NCBI GenBank assembly: GCA_012514775.1
Contig: JAAYZQ010000353.1
Coordinates: forward strand, 12,934-76,933
Length of the DNA: 64,000 nucleotides
Reading direction: 5' to 3'
Source: Anaerolineaceae bacterium
GTDB lineage: Bacteria > Chloroflexota > Anaerolineae > JAAYZQ01
A program made the translations under genes and the position numbers. Of the stretch, positions 26,170 to 33,388 are shown one piece after another. Within the stretch, counting starts at the first letter, position 1; every line of letters starts with the position of its first letter. The notes beneath the pieces were generated by a model. That model saw only the letters and a list, made by a program, of their open reading frames with translations, was not told the origin of the DNA and searched no databases.

Positions 26170-27042
26170 CTACTCGTAGTAGTGCAGGAAGATCTCTTCC
26201 AGCGTCGGCTCCTCGATGGTCACGTCCGAGACGGTGATCTCACCGAGCCTGTGCATGACGGCGTTGATGTCGCCCTTGTAAAAGAAGCGCAGGACGCCGT
26301 TGTGGTGCTCCAGGTTGGTCACGCCGGGGAGATCGAAACAGGTGGGATCGAGGGTCTCGGCCGCCACGCGGACCTTCTTGTAGTTGTTCTGCTGCAGCGT
26401 GCGAATGTCGGCGACCTCGATGATGCGGCCTTCCTTGATGATGGCGACGCGGCTGCACATGCGTTGTACCTCGCCCAGGATGTGGGACGAGAAAAAGACC
26501 GTCACGCCGCGCTGGTTCTCCTGGCGGATGAGCTCGAAGGTTTTGCGCTGCATGAGGGGGTCAAGGCCGGCGGTGGGCTCGTCGAGGAAGAGCAGCCGGG
26601 GCTGGTGCAACAGGCCCTGCACGATGCCCACCTTTTTCCGGTTGCCATAGGACAGGTCTTCGATGCGGCGGTTCAGCTCCAGCTCCATCACCTCGGCCAG
26701 CTCGTGCACGCGCTGCATCTCGGCCCCGTCGTAAAAACTGGCCGAATATTTTAGCAGGTCGATGACCTTCATACGGTCGTAATAAAAGACCTCGGAGGGC
26801 AGGTAGCCGATGTCCTGCCGGAGCTCCGGCCCGTACTGGATGCAGTCCTTGCCAAAGATGGTGGCACTGCCGCTGGTGGGATGGATGAGGGACAGGAGCA
26901 GGCGAATCGTGGTCGACTTGCCGGCGCCGTTGGGCCCGATGAAGCCAAAGATCTCGCCTTCGTCCACCCCGAACGAGAGATCGACGATGCCCCGGGCCTT
27001 GCCGTAGTACTTGGTCAGATTGTTCACCTCGATGACGCTCAT
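26170..27042 (-). CDS. ABC transporter ATP-binding protein
   Basis: A 290-residue ATPase. Walker A is GPNGAGKST (about residues 37-45), the signature is LSYGNRKK (about 133-140) with Tyr in place of the first Gly of LSGG, Walker B is LLFLDEP (about 152-158), and the switch His is in SSHILGE (about 190). A C-terminal regulatory segment of about 75 residues follows. It drives the two ABC-2 permeases encoded downstream. ATG 27042 is preceded by AAAGGAGGGTGACC; a longer in-frame extension upstream lacks such a site. Confidence 0.9.
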   Translation of the reverse strand: MSVIEVNNLTKYYGKARGIVDLSFGVDEGEIFGFIGPNGAGKSTTIRLLLSLIHPTSGSATIFGKDCIQYGPELRQDIGYLPSEVFYYDRMKVIDLLKYSASFYDGAEMQRVHELAEVMELELNRRIEDLSYGNRKKVGIVQGLLHQPRLLFLDEPTAGLDPLMQRKTFELIRQENQRGVTVFFSSHILGEVQRMCSRVAIIKEGRIIEVADIRTLQQNNYKKVRVAAETLDPTCFDLPGVTNLEHHNGVLRFFYKGDINAVMHRLGEITVSDVTIEEPTLEEIFLHYYE

Positions 27043-27165
27043 GGTCACCCTCCTTTGACCGGCTTCCTTTGAAGCCAACCATGCTCCCGGCCGGTTGCCA
27101 AGCTTCCCCGGCGCGAGGAGCGCCCAAAAGAACGACGTGGCGGCCCGCAAGACCGCCAAGGAGAT

Positions 27166-27194
27166 ATTGTGCATCGGAATATGCCCGGTGTCAA
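27166..27194 (-). promoter_or_regulatory. Promoter for the ABC-2 exporter operon
   Basis: On the minus strand a perfect TTGACA (27194-27189) and CACAAT (27171-27166) have a 17-base spacer. The leader to ATG 27042 is about 115 bases. Confidence 0.6.
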
Positions 27195-27279
27195 GTTGGA
27201 TTCGATTTGATGCAGGCGGTTCGGGGCGGGAGATTTCCGCGGACGGGGAAAGGGATCATGGGCACCATGTGCCGGACCG

Positions 27280-27510
27280 TCAGCGCGGAAGCAGGTGGGT
27301 CAAGGTCTGATTCCAGGCCTGGAGGGCGTTCCACATGAGGCCGACAAAGTCGGCCAGTTGCTCGTGGGGGTCCTCCTCGTTGCGGTCGGGGTCGTCCCAC
27401 TCCCTGGGCAGGTCGATGGTCTCGGCGGCCGGGGTCAGGTGGGACCACAAGCCGGCATCGATGAAGACCCCATACCAGGTGTTGCGAAAGATTTCGTAGT
27501 TCGTGGTTAC
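27280..27510 (-). CDS. Coding segment lacking a canonical start (possible frameshifted end of the DUF6429-like gene)
   Basis: The minus strand carries a frame with strong coding bias (GC-rich third positions, many Trp, Asp and Glu) ending in TGA at 27282-27280. The peptide begins around TTNYEIFRNTWYGVF and continues through EWDDPDRNEEDPHEQLADF. No ATG, GTG or TTG occurs in this frame before it runs back into the end of the 27528-27779 gene, where it is in the -1 frame. Either the two were once one protein joined across a -1 shift, or a rare start codon near 27505-27510 (after AGAGAGG) is used, or the sequence has an error. I recognise no family. Confidence 0.45.
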   Translation of the reverse strand, partial: VTTNYEIFRNTWYGVFIDAGLWSHLTPAAETIDLPREWDDPDRNEEDPHEQLADFVGLMWNALQAWNQTLTHLLPR

Positions 27511-27527
27511 CTCTCTGGCAGCGCGCT

Positions 27528-27779
27528 CTAGAGCGGCTCGGTTCCCTGCCCCAGGTAGCCCGCCGCCAGGGCCCGGGCGCGCTGGATGCCGGCCTCGGTG
27601 AGGGTGACCTCGCTGACGCCGCGGCCGCGCTTCAGGTAGCCGGCCTCCTCCAGGCCCTTTAGTGCTTCGGGGCGGAAGGTCTTCGAGGGCTGGCGGTCGG
27701 GGTTGTCAAAGACGGATCCCTCACCGGAGGTGAGGTAGAGGAGCAAGACGCTCAACGCTTGGACAATGTGATCTTCCAT
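27528..27779 (-). CDS. DUF6429-like small protein (winged-helix character)
   Basis: An 83-residue protein. The pattern ALSVLLLYLTS, then LKGLEEAGYL, then VTLTEAGIQRA fits DUF6429, a small domain with the look of a winged helix-turn-helix (hydrophobic helix, recognition helix and LTEEG wing). DNA binding is possible but unproven. The coding piece at 27280-27510 lies directly downstream in the -1 frame. Upstream are two inverted repeats (27804-27834 and 27832-27846) that could be its operator or a leader hairpin. Confidence 0.6.
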   Translation of the reverse strand: MEDHIVQALSVLLLYLTSGEGSVFDNPDRQPSKTFRPEALKGLEEAGYLKRGRGVSEVTLTEAGIQRARALAAGYLGQGTEPL

Positions 27780-27803
27780 CGTTCAGATTTGCCTTTCCTT
27801 GCA

Positions 27804-27834
27804 GGTGGCAACATGCTGCCCTATGGTTGCCACC
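27804..27834. promoter_or_regulatory. Inverted repeat upstream of the DUF6429-like gene
   Basis: GGTGGCAAC (27804-27812) and GTTGCCACC (27826-27834) are perfectly complementary with a 13-base loop, 25 bases upstream of the start codon. It could be a leader hairpin or a repressor site. Confidence 0.4.
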
Positions 27835-27846
27835 GGTTGAACCGGT
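27832..27846. promoter_or_regulatory. Second inverted repeat (7+1+7)
   Basis: ACCGGTT-G-AACCGGT is a perfect odd-length palindrome overlapping the edge of the previous one. Its form suits a dimeric repressor, possibly the DUF6429-like protein itself. Confidence 0.35.
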
Positions 27847-27998
27847 TAGGTGGCGCTTGTGGATGCAACTGATCTTGCGCCCAGCAGGCACTCTCCACCG
27901 CGCACGCAGATCGTGACAAAGTAGGCCCCGGGCAATGCATAGTCATACCCAGGGAGTCGTATTGAACGGCGATAATGCTTCGGCGGGCAGTATGGCAA
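27846..27998 (-). pseudogene. N-terminal fragment of a REP-associated tyrosine transposase (Y1/IS200-like)
   Basis: A 50-codon minus-strand frame (TTG 27998 to TAA 27846) includes RRSIRLPGYDY followed by PGAYFVTIC and ECLLG. This is the conserved start of RAYT/Transposase_17 proteins (normally about 150-200 residues, with H-x-H and a catalytic Tyr further on). The frame stops after the first conserved block and the catalytic parts are absent, so it is a remnant. A REP-type palindrome lies 86 bases upstream (28084-28104), the usual partner of these enzymes. Codon use is less GC-rich than in neighbours. Confidence 0.7.
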
Positions 27999-28083
27999 TT
28001 GTCTGCTGATCCTTCCCTATGCTGTTGTCCAGGTAACCGGCCGCTGTTTCCCCGTGCGATTACGCACGCGCGGAGGAGCCGCC

Positions 28084-28104
28084 GGGGCGAGGGGACCTCG
28101 CCCC
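28084..28104. repeat. REP-type palindrome
   Basis: GGGGCGAGG (28084-28092) and CCTCGCCCC (28096-28104) flank a 3-base loop, followed by TAC. This is the form of a dispersed palindromic element, here next to a transposase remnant of the type that mobilises such repeats. Confidence 0.65.
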
Positions 28105-28108
28105 TACA

Positions 28109-28138
28109 TTGATCGTGATTGATTGTGATTGATCGTGG
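28109..28138. repeat. Three 10-bp tandem repeats
   Basis: TTGATCGTGA, TTGATTGTGA and TTGATCGTGG lie head to tail, directly after the palindrome. They are too short and too few for a CRISPR array or an origin. Confidence 0.7.
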
Positions 28139-28195
28139 CCGTACTTCGCTGGGCCCGTATTGATTCCAGCAACGTCGGCACTGCCTACGACTGCT

Positions 28196-28224
28196 ATTAT
28201 ATTACCAGGAGCAAGACTGCGCAA
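28196..28224 (-). promoter_or_regulatory. Orphan sigma-70 promoter pointing at the transposase remnant
   Basis: TTGCGC (28224-28219) and TATAAT (28201-28196) have a 17-base spacer on the minus strand. It would transcribe through the tandem repeats and palindrome into the transposase fragment, and may be the old transposase promoter. Confidence 0.5.
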
Positions 28225-28428
28225 ACAGGAGCAAGCAACCGTCAAGAGTGGGGAACATGATCCACCCGCTCAAAGCACGGATAGCCCCGTTATCGCTGCC
28301 AACAAACCGGCAGCATCATTCTGGGCGTGTTCGCGCAGCGCAGCTTGCCTGGCAATAGAGATTTGGCAATCTCGGAGCATTCCAGGGATCGTGAAATTTG
28401 GCATCACTCCCATTTGCCTCGCGCAACG

Positions 28429-28457
28429 TTGACTTGACCCTGTGCTTCTGCTATAAT
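28429..28457 (+). promoter_or_regulatory. Strong sigma-70 promoter for the EAD-protease operon
   Basis: TTGACT (28429-28434) and TATAAT (28452-28457) are 17 bases apart. The start is expected near 28464, 74 bases before the first start codon. Confidence 0.75.
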
Positions 28458-28537
28458 AGGGCCGTTCTATCCGCTTTGCTGCCAACCTGCCCGGCGCGGG
28501 GCGCGATCTCGGCCGGGGTGTGAGCAAGGAGATGGCC

Positions 28538-29644
28538 ATGTCCGCAGAACTCACCGGCAGACAATACGAGGCCTTGTGGCGCGCGCTGTGCGACGCCTAC
28601 ACGCAGAACAAGCTGGCGCAGATGCTCCGGTTCCGCCTGGACAGGCGCCTGGACCACATCACCGCCCCCGGGCCCTTTGAGGACGTGGTCTTTGAGCTCA
28701 TCGGCCTGGCCCAGCGGGAAGGCTGGCACCTGGAATTGCTGCGTGCCGCCCGCGAGTCGAATCCAGGTCACAGTGGCTTGATGGCCGTCGCCCGGCAGCT
28801 CGGCGGGGCGCCCGAGGGCACCCCCGGCAAGGCCGAGCTGGAAAAGACGATCCGGGCCACCAACAGCTTCCTGGACGTGGCCAAGTGGCGGGAAAAGCTG
28901 GGTGCGATCGAGGGCCGCGTCTGCCGGGTCGAGATCGGCGGCTATCCCCAGGGCACGGCCTTTCTCCTGGGCCCCAGCGTCGCCCTGACCAACTATCACG
29001 TCGTGGAGCCGGTGATCGATAAGGAGTGCGGCCCGGACGACGTGGTGCTGCGCTTTGACTACAAGCGGCTGGGCGACGGGACCTACATCTATCCCGGCCA
29101 GGAGTTCCTGCTGGAGACCGGCGGCGACGGCTGGCTCCTCGATAGCTGCCGATACAGCAAGGTCGACCTGGAGCTCGACCCGAAGTCCGGCGATCCGGCG
29201 CCCGACGAGCTGGACTATGCCCTGCTCCAGGTGCGGGGCAGCCCGGGCGAGAATCCCATCGGCGGCAAGGCCGAGGCCGGCGCCCCTCTCCGGGGCTGGA
29301 TCGAGCTGCCCGAGGAGGAGCACGACTTCCAGCCCGATACACCCCTGTTCATCGTGCAGCATCCCAAGGGCGCGGCGCTGAAGCTGGCCCTGGACACCCA
29401 GGCCGTGGTTGGGCTCTATGGCGCCGGGCGTCGGGTGCGATATATTACCAACACCGAGCCCGGCTCGTCGGGCTCGCCGGTCTTTGACCAGAACTGGAAC
29501 CTGGTGGCCCTGCACCACAGCGGCGATCCCGCATCCATCATGCCCAGCTACAACGAAGGCATCCCCATCACCCTCATCGCCGGCCGGCTTCGCGACAAGG
29601 GGCTGGGCGGCTACCTGGCCGCGGCGGCGGAGGACGATGAGTGA
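28538..29644 (+). CDS. EAD1 - trypsin-like serine protease
   Basis: A 368-residue cytoplasmic protein without signal peptide. Residues about 2-85 match effector-associated domain 1: LTGRQYEAL, then LRFRLDRRLD, then FELIGLAQREGW and an ESNPGH end. Residues about 120-335 form a trypsin-like (S1/S46-type) protease. The triad is visible: His in TNYHVVEP, Asp in ELDYALLQV and Ser in GSSGSPVF. In EAD biology described for prokaryotes, such proteases are effectors held inactive until recruited by a sensor with a matching EAD. The start is ATG 28538, 6 bases after AAGGAG; upstream GTG and ATG codons overlap the site. The EAD-only adaptor follows 22 bases downstream. Confidence 0.88.
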   Translation: MSAELTGRQYEALWRALCDAYTQNKLAQMLRFRLDRRLDHITAPGPFEDVVFELIGLAQREGWHLELLRAARESNPGHSGLMAVARQLGGAPEGTPGKAELEKTIRATNSFLDVAKWREKLGAIEGRVCRVEIGGYPQGTAFLLGPSVALTNYHVVEPVIDKECGPDDVVLRFDYKRLGDGTYIYPGQEFLLETGGDGWLLDSCRYSKVDLELDPKSGDPAPDELDYALLQVRGSPGENPIGGKAEAGAPLRGWIELPEEEHDFQPDTPLFIVQHPKGAALKLALDTQAVVGLYGAGRRVRYITNTEPGSSGSPVFDQNWNLVALHHSGDPASIMPSYNEGIPITLIAGRLRDKGLGGYLAAAAEDDE

Positions 29645-29666
29645 TCTCGCGAGGTGAGGGGCGAGC

Positions 29667-30257
29667 ATGAAACTCACGGGGAAGCAGATCGATGAGGTGA
29701 TTGAGGCGTTCGTGGCGGCGTTCAACCGCGCCGGCCTGGAGCGCTTTTTGCGCATCCGCCTGGACCGGCGCCTGGACCAGCTCACGGGCGGTGGCGACCT
29801 GTACGATGTCATCCTCGACGTGGTCTCGACCGCCGAGCGGGAGGGCTGGATGGCCGAGCTTATCGGACAGGCGGCCGAGTGGTACCCGGGCAACGAAGGG
29901 CTGGCAGCCCTGGTCCGCACGATGCTGCCCCGGCTCGAGGACGACGCGGCCAACCCGGGGGAGCAACCGCAGGCCTTGCCGGTTTCCATCCCCCACATCG
30001 ACCCCGACAACCCGCCCTACGCCGCCCTGCGGCGGCTGCTGACGGCGGCCTTTGACGGGCCCCGCCTCCGCCGCTTCTGCCAGGTGCGCGATCCCTTCCG
30101 GGCCGTGCTGGTCCAGTTCGGCCAGGGGCAGGGATTGGACGACATGGTGGACCGGCTCCTCGACTACACTCGGATCTATCTCCTGTGGGACGAGCTCCTT
30201 GCGGGTGTGGCCGAGGAGAATCCGTACCAGTTTCAGGAGTTTGTGCGGCGGCTCTAA
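29667..30257 (+). CDS. Two-domain EAD adaptor (EAD1 plus a second death-like domain)
   Basis: A 196-residue protein with no enzyme domain. Residues about 3-85 are EAD1, with LTGKQIDEV, LRIRLDRRLD, AEREGW and a YPGN end, closely like the N-terminus of the protease. After a 25-residue linker, residues about 112-196 form a second death-like domain with LRRFCQ, GLDDMV, LLDY and NPYQFQEF. That second pattern recurs at the C-terminus of the membrane protein at 1-1741. Inference: one end binds the protease's EAD1 and the other binds a sensor, so it is a bridge. The start ATG 29667 follows GAGGGGCGAGC. It lies 22 bases after the protease stop and 33 bases before the kinase. Confidence 0.82.
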   Translation: MKLTGKQIDEVIEAFVAAFNRAGLERFLRIRLDRRLDQLTGGGDLYDVILDVVSTAEREGWMAELIGQAAEWYPGNEGLAALVRTMLPRLEDDAANPGEQPQALPVSIPHIDPDNPPYAALRRLLTAAFDGPRLRRFCQVRDPFRAVLVQFGQGQGLDDMVDRLLDYTRIYLLWDELLAGVAEENPYQFQEFVRRL

Positions 30258-30290
30258 CCCGGACTCGACAGCCGCAAAGGATGGAGCACC

Positions 30291-30884
30291 ATGCCCACGG
30301 ACCTTCCGCCTGGCAAGATCATCCTGCTGAACGGCACGTCCAGCTCGGGCAAGACGAGCGTGCTGCGCGCGGTGCAAGCGAGTTTTTCGGAACCGTACCT
30401 GGACCTGGGCATCGACAAGTTTATCTGGGCGATGCCCGAGCGCTACCTGGACCGGCCACTGTGGGACGACGTGCTGGGCCTGGCAACGCAGGCCGGCGAG
30501 ACCGGGCACCGGCTATTTGGCGCCATGCATCACGCCATCGCCGCAGCCGCCCGCCAGGGTATGAACGTGGTGGCCGACCACGTCCTGGTTGAGCCGCGCT
30601 GGGTGGCGGAATGCGCGGTGCTGTTTCACGACCTGCCGGCGTGGTTGGTGGCCGTTCGCTGCCCGCTGAGCGTGCTGGAAGCGCGGGAGAGGGCGCGCAA
30701 GAACAGGACGCTCGGCCAGGCCCGCGCCCAGTTCGAGCTGGTGCACGCCCACGCCGTGTACGATCTGGAAGTCGATACCTCCCTCGTGAGCCCCGAGGAG
30801 TGCGCTCAGGCGATCAAGGACCGCCTGGGGTCGGCCGCCCCGCCCACGGCGTTCAGGCTTCTCAACGCGGCAAGGGCCCGCTAG
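30291..30884 (+). CDS. Chloramphenicol phosphotransferase-like P-loop kinase
   Basis: A 197-residue protein of the CPT/zeta-toxin-related P-loop kinase group. Walker A is GTSSSGKTS (about residues 14-22), DHVLVE near 97 fits the substrate-side acidic motif, and the lid contains RERARKNRTLGQA near 130. Known relatives phosphorylate chloramphenicol or act on other small molecules; many have unknown substrates, so resistance should not be assumed. It follows the adaptor gene by 33 bases on the same strand without a visible terminator, so it probably belongs to the EAD operon. It ends 3 bases before the convergent glycan cluster. Confidence 0.75.
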   Translation: MPTDLPPGKIILLNGTSSSGKTSVLRAVQASFSEPYLDLGIDKFIWAMPERYLDRPLWDDVLGLATQAGETGHRLFGAMHHAIAAAARQGMNVVADHVLVEPRWVAECAVLFHDLPAWLVAVRCPLSVLEARERARKNRTLGQARAQFELVHAHAVYDLEVDTSLVSPEECAQAIKDRLGSAAPPTAFRLLNAARAR

Positions 30885-30887
30885 GCG

Positions 30888-32351
30888 TTACACCCGCAGC
30901 TCGTCCACGCGACCGCGCTCATCCTCTGCCTGCAGGGTGGCGGCGGGCGTGTCGAGGCTGACGTCCAGGGAGCAGGCGGTGGGGCCGCTCTGCCAGGCCA
31001 GGCGCAGGGCCCCGTCCTCCGAGTCGAGGACGCGCAGCGGGCTGGTGGCGGGGTGATCGTTGCGGAAGCGGATGAGGCGCAGCAGGCGCTGCACGACGGG
31101 CCTTTGCAGGGCCCGGTCGATCTCGGCCCGGGAGTAGTCGTGGCGGTTGATGGCCCGCCCCTCGCCCGTGGTCTCGACGGCGACGTGGTCGTTCTCGCCG
31201 GCCAGCAGCCCGGTATAGTACACCTGGGGGATGCCGGGAGCGCAGAACTGGATGGCGCGGGCGGCCAGGTAGGCGTCGTCGTCGGCGCCCACGGCCGAGT
31301 AGTAGGTGGAGTTCACCTGGTGGGCGTCGAAATCGCCGGCGCGGCCGTGGGTGTGGAGCAGGCGGGTCAGGTTCGCGCCCCGGGCCAGCAGCCGGTCGAC
31401 CACCGCCCGGCTCTCGCGCACATCAAGGATGCCGTCCAGGTCGGGCTGGACGGGGATGCCATCGTGGCAGTCGAGGGTGGTGAACTGCCGGGCGGGCGAG
31501 GCCGCCAGGTGGTCCCGCAGCTTCCGGCTGCTCCCCGTCTCCAGGGCGTGAAGCACGAGCAACGGAAGGACGAAATCATAGACCCAGTAGCCGCGCCGGG
31601 CTAGCTTGATCTGGGTGGCAAAGGGAGCGTGCACCTCGGGCAGCAGGTCCAGGCCGATGGACGCAGCAAAAGCGTGCAGGCGGTCGAGAAACTCGTACAG
31701 CTCGGGCTCAACGAAAAACATGCTGGTCCCCGGCTTCTTCACGACGTACCCCACGGCGTCCAGGCGCACGATGCGGATGGCCTGCTCGCGCAGGAAGCGC
31801 AGCTCGCCCGTCAGCCACTGCCAGGTGAGCGGCGAGCCCACGTCGAGGTCGATCTGCTCCGACCAGTCGCGCTGGCCAAAGGTGGCCCACACCCGCTCCA
31901 CGTCGCCCGTCTCTTGCACCCTCACGTCGACAAAGGGGTGCACGGGCCGGCGCAGGGCGATGCGCGCCAGGTCCTCCTCCGGGGGCTCGCCGCCGGGCCA
32001 CACCTTGTCCAGCGTTAAAAAGAGGTCGGCGAACTCTGACCGGCGCCCCCGCCGCTGAAAGTCCTGGAAGTAGGCCGAGCGCCGCGAGACGTGGTTGACC
32101 ATGAGGTCGGCCACCAGGTCAAAGCGGGCGCCCAGGCGCCGGACAGCTTCCCAGGTGCCAAAGCGCGGCTCGACCTCCCGGTAGGTGATGGGCGCAAAGC
32201 CCCGGTCGCCCGAGGAGGGAAAAAAGGGCAGGATGTGTACTCCCCCAAACAGGCCATCCAGGGGCCCGGACAGCAGTGCGTCCAGGGCGCGGAGGTCGCC
32301 GCCCAGCGCGTCGGCGTAGGTGATGAGCTGCACACAGTTTCTCAGGTCCAC
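30888..32351 (-). CDS. GH13 sucrose phosphorylase-like enzyme
   Basis: A 487-residue cytoplasmic enzyme of subfamily GH13_18. Motifs: VQLITYAD at the N-terminus, GGVHILPFFP near 33, ADLMVNH near 78, nucleophile Asp in VRLDAVGY near 185, acid/base Glu in LLPEVH near 225, and the third Asp in TTLDCHDGIP near 285. The family splits sucrose or related glucosides with phosphate to give a sugar-1-phosphate. Substrate variants (glucosylglycerate, sucrose-6-phosphate) exist, so sucrose itself is not certain. The start is GTG 32351 after GGAGGAG; a longer frame upstream overlaps the spacer. It is the last gene of the minus-strand glycan cluster, 129 bases after the aldolase, so it may also have a separate promoter. 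Confidence 0.85.
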   Translation of the reverse strand: MDLRNCVQLITYADALGGDLRALDALLSGPLDGLFGGVHILPFFPSSGDRGFAPITYREVEPRFGTWEAVRRLGARFDLVADLMVNHVSRRSAYFQDFQRRGRRSEFADLFLTLDKVWPGGEPPEEDLARIALRRPVHPFVDVRVQETGDVERVWATFGQRDWSEQIDLDVGSPLTWQWLTGELRFLREQAIRIVRLDAVGYVVKKPGTSMFFVEPELYEFLDRLHAFAASIGLDLLPEVHAPFATQIKLARRGYWVYDFVLPLLVLHALETGSSRKLRDHLAASPARQFTTLDCHDGIPVQPDLDGILDVRESRAVVDRLLARGANLTRLLHTHGRAGDFDAHQVNSTYYSAVGADDDAYLAARAIQFCAPGIPQVYYTGLLAGENDHVAVETTGEGRAINRHDYSRAEIDRALQRPVVQRLLRLIRFRNDHPATSPLRVLDSEDGALRLAWQSGPTACSLDVSLDTPAATLQAEDERGRVDELRV

Positions 32352-32480
32352 TCTGCTCCTCCAGGCCTGCTCGATAACCACCATAGGGCAAAGACACGAA
32401 GGCACCAAGATTATAAAGGAAAGAGGCCTTATCCTGAAATTCTTGATGCCCTGGCGCCTTCGTGCCTGGTAATGTGAGCC

Positions 32481-33335
32481 TCAGCCGTTGGCCCGGCCGC
32501 TGGCGCCAAAGAGGCGCATCTTGACCCGGAGGCGTTCCTTGACAGCCTCGCGGGCCGGGGCGAACAGGCGGCGGAAATCGACCTCGTCGGGGTGGGCGGC
32601 CATGGCCGCCCGCAGGCTCTCGACGAACCCCTGCTTTAGATAGGTCGCCACGTTCACCTTGCATACGCCGGCGGCCATGGCCGCCAGGACGCTCGCGTCG
32701 GTGACGCCCGACGCGCCGTGGAGCACGAGGGGGATGCCCACCCGGCGGCTGATGGCCCGCAGGCGATCCACGTCCAGCTCGGCGGAGCTGCCGGTCATGG
32801 CGTGCACCGAGCCGGCGGCCACGGCCAGCGAGTCGCAGCCGGTGCGGGCCACGAAATCGGCGGCCTGCCGCGGGTCGGTCATGGCCGCGGCCACCTCCCG
32901 CGGCGTGGCGCCGTTGTTCAGGACGCGCCCCAGCTCGGCCTCCACGGGCACGCTGGCGGCGCGGGCCACGCGGACCACGCGCCGGGTGATGGCCACGTTC
33001 TCTTCGTAGGGCAGGCGCGAGCCGTCGAACATGAGCGACGTGAAGCCGGCCTGCAGGGCGTGGACGTTCTGCTCCAGCCCGGTGCCGTGGTCCAGGTGCA
33101 GCACGACGGGCACGCGGGCCGCGGTGGCGGCGATGCGCACCATGCCCGCCGGCATGTTCAGGCCGGCGTAGCGGATGGTGGGCTCGCTGACCTGGACGAT
33201 GACCGGCGCCCGCTCTTCCTCGGCCACCTCGACGATGGCCTGCAACATCTCCATGTTGTCGGCGTTAAAGGCGCCGACGGCGTATCGGCCCTTTCGGGCC
33301 CGTTCCAACAGCTCCCGGCTGCTTACCAGTGGCAT
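32481..33335 (-). CDS. Class II fructose-bisphosphate aldolase family protein
   Basis: A 284-residue zinc-dependent aldolase. Visible landmarks: VGAFNADNME near 20-29, zinc-ligand region HLDHG near 80, GSVHAMTG near 175 and LHGASG near 205 with the family histidines. The family cleaves ketose bisphosphates (fructose, tagatose or related) to dihydroxyacetone phosphate and an aldehyde. In this cluster it would finish breakdown of a phosphorylated ketose from mannose. It lies 53 bases after a GH38 gene. The exact substrate cannot be told. Confidence 0.85.
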   Translation of the reverse strand: MPLVSSRELLERARKGRYAVGAFNADNMEMLQAIVEVAEEERAPVIVQVSEPTIRYAGLNMPAGMVRIAATAARVPVVLHLDHGTGLEQNVHALQAGFTSLMFDGSRLPYEENVAITRRVVRVARAASVPVEAELGRVLNNGATPREVAAAMTDPRQAADFVARTGCDSLAVAAGSVHAMTGSSAELDVDRLRAISRRVGIPLVLHGASGVTDASVLAAMAAGVCKVNVATYLKQGFVESLRAAMAAHPDEVDFRRLFAPAREAVKERLRVKMRLFGASGRANG

Positions 33336-33388
33336 ATCTACTCCGTCTATTCGTTATTGTGTTGGCACGACCGCTCCATCCGGGCAAA

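Larger units (their letters stand above)
27780..28537. other. Degraded intergenic region with mobile-element remains
   Basis: This 758-base stretch has no intact gene. It holds two inverted repeats, the transposase fragment, a REP-type palindrome, three 10-base tandem repeats, a minus-strand promoter (28196-28224) and the promoter of the EAD operon. A 45-codon minus-strand frame at about 28270-28410 (MPNFTIPGML...) has no support beyond being open. GC content is lower than elsewhere. Confidence 0.6.

Noticed and set aside
28109..28138. CRISPR array or replication iterons
   Set aside because: There are only three 10-base units without spacers, and no cas or replication genes are near.
28270..28410. 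45-codon minus-strand ORF beginning MPNFTIPGML
   Set aside because: There is no codon bias like that of the neighbours, no domain, and only a poor ribosome-binding site.
30291..30884. Chloramphenicol resistance gene
   Set aside because: The fold matches the family, but substrates vary widely and nothing in context points to the drug.
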